A stretch of DNA of 64,000 bases, from positions 328,103,679 to 328,167,678 of the forward strand of contig NC_073303.1 in NCBI RefSeq assembly GCF_027595985.1, given 5' to 3'. Positions 56,450 to 64,000 of this stretch are shown here, in pieces. The stretch's first letter is position 1. Every line of letters starts with the position of its first letter. Below the pieces are notes generated by a model. It was given only the letters and a program-made list of their open reading frames with translations. It was not told the origin of the DNA and did not search any database. This DNA is from Sorex araneus. Taxonomy: Eukaryota > Chordata > Mammalia > Eulipotyphla > Soricidae. A program made the translations under genes and the position numbers.

Positions 56450-57290
56450 TAGGCACTCTTTATTTACAATATTGTTAATAACAGACTTTCATGTTTCCAC
56501 ACACGAGTGTCAGCATCATTCCATCAGTGTCCCAAGGTTCCCCTTACATGCCCTTATCATATCCTCCTAAGCCAATTAATTGTTTTTAAAAGCTTAATTA
56601 TTATAGATTGGGTTACATGCATTCCTTTCACACTAAAAGTATTTAAATTGTTTTAGATTTTTTTTTAGTTTTTTGGGTCACAGCTGGCAATGCTCAGGGG
56701 TTACTCCTAGCACTGCACTCAGGAATTCCTCCTGGCGGTGCTTGCTGGGAATCAAACCTGGGTCGGCCGAGTGCAAGGCAAATGTCCTAGCCGCTGTGTT
56801 ATTGCTCCAGCCCCTGTTTTAGATTTTTTAAACCTTAATTATTATAGTTTGGGTTACATGGAAAATAATACTACCATAGTACTCAATTAACTCAGTTCTC
56901 TACCATCAAGGTGGACTCTAACATCACCCTCTTCTTACTTGGCATTCTCAGTTCTATAGGAACTCAGTTCTGTAAACCAGGGCCAAAGGATTCCTATAAT
57001 TTTTCACTCTCCATTCCCGTATCGTATTACTTGTCTTATTACATATATCCACAGACAAGTGAGATCATCTAGTCCTTCTCCCTGTGACTTACTTCACTTC
57101 ACTTGATATCCTCCAGTTTCATCCAAGTTGTAACAAATTGCAAGATTCCATCTTCAGATGGCTGCATAGTATTCCATTATGCATATATACCACAACTTTA
57201 TCCATTCATCTGCCATTAGACATTTGGGTTATTTCCATATTCTAGCTTGATTTGCAGTTCCTTGATAGTAAGTGATGGTGAACATGTTTA
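56450..57290 (-). mobile_element. Old L1 fragment split by a SINE
   Basis: The left part has the L1 3'-end pattern (AGACTTTCATGTTTCCACAC). The right part has the ORF2 end pattern (GGCTGCATAGTATTCCATTA, CATTTGGGTTATTTCCATAT). A SINE A sits between them at 56665-56812. Confidence 0.65.
56665..56812 (-). repeat. SINE type A, shortened body
   Basis: Minus-strand copy with the GGGACCATATGGGATG segment deleted. TGTTTTAGATTTTTT on both sides is the likely target-site duplication. Confidence 0.88.
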
Positions 57291-57439
57291 CATATGCCCA
57301 TTGGCTAGCCATGTGTCTTTAAGCAGACATATCCAGGATATGGACCTCAGAGGTATTTCCTATGCTTTATTGGTATTTTGTTGCCAGAGAAAACAAAAAC
57401 AAAAATAGACAAATGGGACTAGATCAACTTAACATTTTT

Positions 57440-58130
57440 ACCCCTTTTTTATTGATTCACCATGAGGTACAGTAACAAAGCTTTCATGTTTGAGCTTCAA
57501 TCATGCAATCATCAAACACCAACCCCTTCACCAGTGCACGTTTTCCACCACCAAAATCCCCAGTATCCCCCCCGCCTACCCCATTCCACATCTTTCCCTG
57601 CCTGCGTGGCAGATAATTTGCACAATATTCTCTTTACTTTGGTTATATTAGATATTTTGACACCAATTCCATCACCATCACTCATTCCTGCTGAAAAGGC
57701 AATGCTAGACAATTTGTTTTGTATTGCTTGTTATGGATAAAATATAATATCGCATAGCCATAAGAGAAGCCATGCACTCTAGGAATTCTAAAATTTTAAT
57801 AATTAGGATCTGCAGAGATGGCTGCAGCAAGTTGGTTGGGTTTGAGATTTCAGTGTGTATCTCTGCATTGTGGCTGTGTGGGAACTTAAGTAGATGGTGG
57901 CCGTATGTGGGTGTCATCTCAGAGTCCCATAGGGTCTGGGGAGTGGGGAGAAGGGAAGGACCGACTCCTCCCCTGGTGGCCACCGGGATTCCTAGGGGGC
58001 AGGCTGAGGGATGACACCTGCTCCTGTCTGGAATGGCCCGGTTAAAGTGGCCTATTGCAAAGTCTAGAGTCATCTCTGCAGCAAGTTGCTCGGGTCCGAG
58101 TTTCCTGTGTGTGTGTGTCTCTTCAAATTA
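57440..58130 (-). mobile_element. L1 3' end with non-coding 3' UTR extension
   Basis: Same layout as 26126-26860: L1 terminus (TTCACCATGAGGTACAGTAA), GGCAATGCTAGACAATTTG, GAATTCTAAAATTTTAATAA, then the GGGTGTCATCTCAGAGTCCC block. It has no SINE insertion, so it serves as the empty-site reference for the SINE at 26470. Confidence 0.78.
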
Positions 58131-58145
58131 ACGTTTTAATGCAAA

Positions 58146-58320
58146 GGGTTTTTTTTGTTTTGTTTTTTGGGGGGAGCCACACCCTGGCCATGCTCCAGGC
58201 TTACTCCGGATTCTATGCTCAGGGATAACTCCTGTGGGGCTTGGAAGATGATATGTGACGCCAGGGACCAAACCTAAGTCAGCCATGTGCAAGGCAAGCA
58301 CCTTCCCCAATACTGTCTCT
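58146..58320 (-). repeat. Old SINE relic
   Basis: Diverged type A-like copy with an A-rich tail (T-run at 58149-58166). Confidence 0.6.
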
Positions 58321-58718
58321 CATTTGTCCCCCTCCTCTGCCCCCCAAACTTATTTTAGCAAGAGAAACCAGGGCTAAAATGAAAAAAACATTCAATTGAA
58401 TGGGAGAAACAGTACGTCTGATAAAGGAGCTAATATCTCCAAAACCTAAGGGGTAATCATCTCAGCAATAATTAAACTAATAACTCCATCCAAAAATGAG
58501 GAGAGGGGATGAATAGATTTTGTTTTTAATGTCATGGTTAATATTTTTACAACCTGCTTAGGAGTGTTTCTTCATTTTTTCCCTACATGTTTACAATTTT
58601 ACAATTAGATCTAATCGTGGGATTAGATACATACTGATATGACTTCATTAAATCTAACTATTTTTTTAAAGATCTCACTTCTAGTATTATAACATCGGGG
58701 AGGTTAGGGCATTAGCAT
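58321..58718. other. Intronic stretch, no recognised element
   Basis: No supported gene or repeat. Confidence 0.5.
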
Positions 58719-58736
58719 ATAAATTTTGGGGGCACA

Positions 58737-59703
58737 CTTTTGGAAAACAGTATGGACGATTCTCAGAAAACTAGAGGTTGAGCTCCCATTTGACCCAGCA
58801 ATACCACTGCTGGGAATATATCCCAGAGAGGCAAAAAAGTACAATCGATACAACATCTGCACATGTATGTTCATCGCAGCACTGTTTACAATAGCCAGAA
58901 TCTGGAAAAAACCCGAATGCCCCAAAACGGATGACTGGTTGAGGAAACTTTGGTACATCTATACAATGGAATACTATGCAGCTGTTAGAAAAAAGGAAGT
59001 CAAGAATTTTGTAGTTAAGTGGATGGGCATGAAAAGTTTCATGCTGAGTGAAATGAGTCAGAAAGAGAGAGACAGACATAGAAAGACTGCACTCATCTAT
59101 GGTATATAGAATATCAGAGTGGGAGACTAATACCCAAGAACTGTAGAAATAAGTACCAGGAGGTTGACCCCATGGCTTCGCGGCTGGCCTCACGTTCCGG
59201 GGAAAGGGCAACTCAGAGAAGCGATCACCAACTACATTGTAGTCGAAGGCCATGTGGGGGAAGGGAGTTGCGGGCTGAATGAGGGCTAGAGACCGAGCAC
59301 AGCGGCCACTGAACACCTTTATTGCAAACCACAACAGCTAATTAGAGAGAGAGAACAGAAGGGAATGCCCTGCCACAGTGGCAGGGTGGGGTGGGGGGGA
59401 GATGGGATTGGGGAGGGTGGGAGGGACGCCGGGTTTACGGGTGGTGGAGAATGGGCACTGGTGAAGGGATGGGTTCCCGAACTTTGTATGAGGGAAGTAT
59501 AAGCACAAAAGTGTATAAATCTGTAACTGTACCCTCACGGTGATTCTCTAATTAAAAATAAATAAATTATAAAAAAAAAAGGTCATTAGTTAGTTGAATA
59601 ATTATTTTGGCAGGTTCCTACTTCCATCCTTGTCATCAAATTGGGTGGTCATGACAGATTTGTCACTTCATGATTTGAAAATAAATAAAATGATTTTAGT
59701 TTC

Positions 59704-59728
<25 letters not shown>
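58737..59728 (+). mobile_element. L1, 5'-truncated, with 3' transduction and perfect 18-bp target-site duplication
   Basis: ATAAATTTTGGGGGCACA occurs at 58719-58736 and 59729-59746. Inside, 58737-59108 encodes the ORF2 C-terminus without a break (PFDPAIPLLGIYPREAKKY to SQKERDRHRKTALIYGI). The 3' UTR follows and ends in an A-run at 59571-59580. A further 148 bp (59581-59728), not of L1 type, has its own AATAAA and an (AAAT)n tail before the duplicated target. The extra DNA is best read as a 3' transduction. Confidence 0.93.
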
Positions 59729-59734
<6 letters not shown>

Positions 59735-59759
59735 TTTGGGGGCACATTTAGTGCATAGC

Positions 59760-61440
59760 AAGTGATAATAAATTTAGTTTATAGCAAACTATAAGTCAGG
59801 ATTAGTTCATTATTACATTTTAATGTACATTTGTTCTAATACTATTTGTTAAATCGATTGAATTAACTTTGCAACTTATTCAAAATTAATTATATTTGCA
59901 TAAATCTATTTTTGTATTCTATTTATTTTATCTATATGTTTATATTTTCCCACAAGTGTCACACCATTTTAATCGCTTTAGTTTAATAGTACAGCTACTT
60001 ACTTTTCTTCCTATATCTTGAAACTCAAAGCATTTTATTTCAAACCAGCAATTTTATTTTATATAAGGACTGGAGCGATAGTACAGCGGTTAGGGCCTTT
60101 GCCTTACACTTGGCCGACCCGTGTTCAATTCCTCCATCCCTCTCGGAGAGCCTGGCAAGCTACCAAGAGTATCCAACTTGCATGGCAGAATCTGGCAAGC
60201 TATTCTATATGCCAAAACCAGTAACATCAAGTCTCACAATGGCGACGTTACTGGTGCCCGCTTGAGCAAATTCATGAACAATGGGATGACAGTGCTACAG
60301 TGCAGTTTAATAGTAATCAAATTAAATAGTAGTGTTCTTTCATCTTTGCTCTTTTCCAAACTGTTTTGATCATTGTAGTTCCTTTGCCTTTCCTTACAAA
60401 TTTTAGAATCAGTTTGCTTATATTATACTGAATCCTACTATGATTTTGATTGATTTTTGCATGTTAATATTACTTTCTATGATGTTAGTTTGCCCTCTAA
60501 TTAGTTTTTTTATAGGAATTTTTGTGTAAGCAATCATGTTATCTATAAATAAGTATCGTTTTATTTCCTTTCCCACTCCCCACAAGCTTTATGCTTTTCT
60601 CTCTTTTTGCACTGAGTAGGGCTTATAGCATAATAAGAGTAGTGAGAATGGAAATTTTTGCTTTGTTCCAGTCTTAGGGGCAAGAATGAATTATTTACCT
60701 CCAAGTATGTTATTATCTGTATATCTTTTGTAGTTGTTCTTTATTAGCTTGAGGAAAATTTTTAAAAAATTCTAATTGGGTGAGTTTTTTTTATCATTGT
60801 AGCTTATTGAATATCAACAAGCCATAAAATGTTCTCTATACTTGTAATGGTATAAATGTGTATGTTTCCTTTTCTAGGCTATTATATGTGACTTGTATCA
60901 ATTTTTAAATTTTGAACTATCCTTACATTCACTTGATTGGATATATTAAACTTTTTACATACTGACATTAACATTCAATTTGTTAATTCTTTATTGAGGA
61001 TTTATTTTGTTCAATGTTTATGAGTTTTTACATAGTTTTCTGTGGTTTTATGTATTATCATTATCTTGTTTTGGTTTGGTATCAGTATTCTGAAAAATGT
61101 CCCATCAATGAGATAAGTGTTTCCTCCTCCTTAAATTTCTGTAAATGATGGTATAGAATGATAAATTTTTTTGAGCAGCGTTCTTTTATTTCTTTTATTT
61201 AAATATTTGGTAGAATTAATCAAACCATCTGAGCTCAGACTTTTCTTTATAGATAGCTTTTAAACGATAAATTTAATTTATCTTAGATGAATGTTCTGAT
61301 CGTGTTTTAAGAAACTGCTCAATTTCACCTAATTTGTTAAATTTTTGAATACATTTGTATGTAATATTTAATTATCTGGTAAATATGTGTAAGGTTTATG
61401 TGAACATCTTCTTTTGTTTCTGACACTGGTGGTTTTGTGC
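59760..61440 (-). mobile_element. Ancient L1 ORF2 fragment (interrupted)
   Basis: Minus-strand ORF2 debris is recognisable in phrases such as CACACCATTTTAATCGCTTT, CAAATTTTAGAATCAGTTTG and TGCTTTGTTCCAGTCTTAGG. It is heavily mutated, and a SINE B splits it at 60068-60305. Confidence 0.6.
60068..60305 (+). repeat. SINE type B
   Basis: Full head and body; a 9-bp deletion precedes the ATATGCCAAAACCAGT motif. It ends GTGCTACAGTGCAG without poly(A). Confidence 0.9.
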
Positions 61441-61904
61441 GTATGTGTGTGTGTGTGTGTATACAATATTTTGTTTATTTGTTTTTGTGGGTCAAATCTT
61501 CAATCCGGCATTGCTTTTGGACTTTCAGGGCTGCAATACTTAGGTGATCTGGTGGTGCTGGGAATTGAACCTGGGTTTGGTACATGCAGGCATGTATATT
61601 GTCTATATTTTTCTAGGCACATGATTTGTTTTTAAATTTATCTTTCTTTGTCAATTTGACTCAAGTTTAACTTTTTTTAATCTTTTGAAATAGACATCCT
61701 TGTTTACTTCATTTTTCCCCCTTTCTTTCTTTTTTGGGGAGTCGGGGGAAGCACACCCGGAAGTGCTTAGGGATTACACCTGGCTCTGTCTTCAGGCATC
61801 ACTCCTGGTCAGGCTCGGGGGACAATATGCGGTACTGAGGATCAAACTGGGTCTACTAACTGCAAACCAGCCTCCTTACTCGCTGTACCCTTTCTCTGGC
61901 TCCA
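61441..61904 (-). repeat. Short (GT)n and two old SINE relics
   Basis: GT units lie at about 61441-61460. Diverged type A-like copies lie at about 61480-61617 and 61727-61904. Confidence 0.6.
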
Positions 61905-62257
61905 TTTACTATTACGGTGCTGTTGTCTATGATTTCCTTGTTGATTCAACAATATACAACATATAATGTGTCTTTAAAAAAACATACATAAGACAAGGTT
62001 TGTGTTGATCAACTGACAAAAATGTGTGATCAGTGGTTCAAAGGAATATAAGCCTGTATGTCTTTAGGAGAAATAATTTTATAGTTGCTAAGTCAGTGTT
62101 TGTAGTGGCTTAATAGAACTTTACTACAAACAAGTGCATTATTGTTTGTAGTAAATAATGAGCAGAGAATCAACTGCATTATTGTTTCTAACATCTTATT
62201 TTTAAATTACCTTTGTCATTGTATTCAACATGTGTTTCTTGGAGATAACATACTGTT
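61905..62257. other. AT-rich intronic stretch
   Basis: A short repeated phrase (GCATTATTGTTT near 62136 and 62177) is the only pattern. Confidence 0.4.
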
Positions 62258-62372
62258 TTCTTTTTTTATTTATTTCTATTTCTGTTCGCGGCATGCCTGG
62301 TGCTGCACAGGGGCTACTCCTGGATTGGTGTATAGGGATTGCTCCTGGTGGTGCTCAAAGGATGCGCCTCGC
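62258..62372 (-). repeat. Old SINE relic, head missing
   Basis: Only the body part (GCACAGGGGCTACTCCTGG) is recognisable. Confidence 0.6.
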
Positions 62373-63399
62373 TTTTTAATCAAATGTACATTGTTTCAAA
62401 GGTAGAATCAACTACTAACTGCCCAAAACTCTCTCTTCTGTAACTACATTTTGTAATTCACTATTCTCATTTAAGTTAAATAACCCATGGCTTGAACTCT
62501 TGCTATTATAGTTTCATACATTTTAGCAAGCATTCATAGTCAATAAAGAAAATAAAAATTCCATTTACAGCTTTAAACCCAAGTTATGCCACAGTATATA
62601 GTCTAGAGCAGAAAATGAAATCTTTCCAAAGACTATACTAGAAATTGTAGTAAGTTAAGATGTTTCCTTTCTCTGTCAGGAGGAAGTTATTACAGCTGTT
62701 TTACAGTCTGTTATGCACTGATACGTCCAAGAAGACAAACAGGGTTTAGCCCACCTGAGACAAGCATAACTCATTCACCCCATGTTAAGGCACAGGTTTT
62801 GTGATTCAAATCACTTTTCACTTCTGAGCCAATTGGTTCATTTTTTTGCTCACAAAATAAAAAATTGTTTTCTTTGACAGTATTATCTGGTTTATGAGTT
62901 TTCATCTTAAGCCTTATGCTTTCTAAGCAGTCAGTGCTTGATCTGATCTTCCTCAGACTTACCAGAGGCCTAGCACCCTTTGCTCAACTTGCTCAAGCTC
63001 CAACACATTGGCTGACATCAATATTTTATGTATATTTCCTTAGACCATATCTCTGAATTTGTCTCTGACTTTTTAAAACAAAGGTTACTAAGCACACACT
63101 CAATTTTTGACATAATTATTTACACAATGCGTGGTCATCATTCCATGCCATGCTATGCTTTTCATGTCTGTTGTGTATATTTACACCCTACCTCCCTTCT
63201 TTGCTGTTATTGATGTTACAATCACCTTAGGTCATATGCATGACTTGCTGTGGTGGTCACCATGGTCATGCATCAGGTTATGCTGCTTGCACACTCGACG
63301 TTGGTGCTCCCTGAGAACTGAACTTCCTTACTTTCGGTGTTTGCAGGAATCTTACTCTTTGTATTACTCTCTAGTACTGCTGCAAGCTCACAGAAGTGT
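62373..63399. other. Intronic stretch, no recognised element
   Basis: No supported gene or repeat. Confidence 0.5.
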
Positions 63400-63597
63400 C
63401 TGATGAGGGTCACACCCCTTTGTTGTGGTGATCACACACTTCTGGCTCTGTGCTGGAGATAAAGAGAGTAGAGATTCCCAATTTAAAAGCAGAGCTGCCA
63501 GGATTGTGCTCATTTCCATGTGGTTGCACTGGAGCTTGAACTTGTCACCTTATGCCATAAAGTTAGGAGCTCTAAGCCATTGTACTATTTCGGGCTC
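63400..63597 (-). repeat. Old SINE relic
   Basis: Diverged body (GGGTCACACCCCTTTG) and a degraded head ending GAGCCCGAAATAGTACAATG on the minus strand. Confidence 0.55.
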
Positions 63598-63715
63598 TAC
63601 ATCCTATTAAAAATTTAGAACAAAAGTGTCATTTTTCACAGAGATAAAAGTAAGATTTGCAAAAGCTGACCAGTATACTATAGAATCAAGATTTGACATT
63701 AAAACTACCTACTTG

Positions 63716-63961
63716 AAAGTGAAAGTAAAGTGAAATTTACCAGTTACACATGCGGGGTGGGGGGCTGGGGAGGTGGGGGGAGGGGGGAGGTATATCGTGA
63801 TTCTTGGTGGTGGAATATGTGCACTGGTGAAGGGATGGATGTTTGAGCATTGTATAACTGAGACTTTAACCTGAAAGCTTTGTAACTTTCCACATGGTGA
63901 ATCAATAAAAGAATTAAAACAATATTTAAAAACTGGAATGTAATAAAAATAAATAAATAAA
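63716..63961 (+). mobile_element. L1 3'-end insertion with perfect 16-bp target-site duplication
   Basis: TAAAACTACCTACTTG occurs at 63700-63715 and 63962-63977. The insert holds only the L1 3' UTR end (subfamily of the copy at 38.9 kb, AAAGCTTTGTAACTTTCCAC). After the AATAAA there are about 35 bp of unfamiliar sequence with a second AATAAA and an (AAAT)n tail. Confidence 0.92.
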
Positions 63962-64000
63962 TAAAACTACCTACTTGCTCTTCACTACACAGAATACTAC

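Larger units (their letters stand above)
50049..64000 (+). other. AKAIN1: Intron 1 of AKAIN1 (runs off the window)
   Basis: No segment that could encode the next AKAIN1 residues (E-K-P-G-N..) after an acceptor was seen. The whole remainder is taken as intron filled with repeats. This is inferred from the donor at 50049. Confidence 0.6.

Noticed and set aside
5658-60305. Heads of SINEs with A and B boxes resembling tRNA genes
   Set aside because: They lack a full cloverleaf and discriminator end and are dispersed in dozens of copies, so they are SINEs, not tRNA genes.
1-64000. CRISPR arrays, operons, phage genes or other prokaryotic systems
   Set aside because: Base composition, spliced mammalian genes, SINEs and L1 elements show that this is mammalian nuclear DNA; no regular spacer array exists.

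Overview
This is nuclear DNA from a placental mammal. The commonest interspersed repeat is a tRNA-headed SINE whose head, body and A-rich or simple-sequence tail I recognise from shrews (Sorex; Eulipotyphla). I therefore read the window as a shrew genome, most likely the common shrew. The species call rests on memory of the repeat family and was not checked by a search.

There are only two protein-coding loci, both on the + strand. The main coding exon of ZBTB14 (ZF5/ZFP161) lies at 616-1962, followed by a long repeat-free AT-rich 3' UTR ending near 4.6 kb. At 50.03 kb, inside a CpG island, a 16-bp coding segment followed by a consensus splice donor encodes M-V-F-A-P-G(partial). This matches the start of the small PKA-anchoring protein AKAIN1. 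The same-strand order ZBTB14 then AKAIN1 agrees with human 18p11.31 as I remember it. The rest of the window, from 50.05 kb to the end, would be AKAIN1 intron 1. A second CpG island (22.6-23.96 kb) contains a G-rich minisatellite and no convincing protein gene. By position it may match the LINC00526/LINC00667 promoter region of human.

Most of the remainder is retroelement sequence. (1) SINE type A carries a tRNA-like head, a short body and a poly(A) tail. (2) SINE type B has the same head but a different body, and ends in short simple repeats with no poly(A). (3) A longer composite retroposon ends in (GAT)n, and two copies have perfect 11-bp target-site duplications. (4) L1 copies of several ages occur, mostly 5'-truncated and many with clear target-site duplications. 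(5) There are two solo-LTR-like elements, one with a perfect 6-bp target-site duplication. (6) Old L1 and SINE debris and microsatellites fill other stretches.

The most interesting observations are these: the (GAT)n-tailed composite family, which suggests mobilisation by a partner that does not need poly(A); an L1 copy carrying about 148 bp of 3'-transduced DNA inside an 18-bp target-site duplication; two non-coding composite inserts sharing a 70-72 bp 3' module with its own AATAAA; and two younger L1 copies with the same in-frame TAA in ORF2 where an older copy has CAA. Nothing bacterial, no CRISPR array and no tRNA or rRNA gene was seen.
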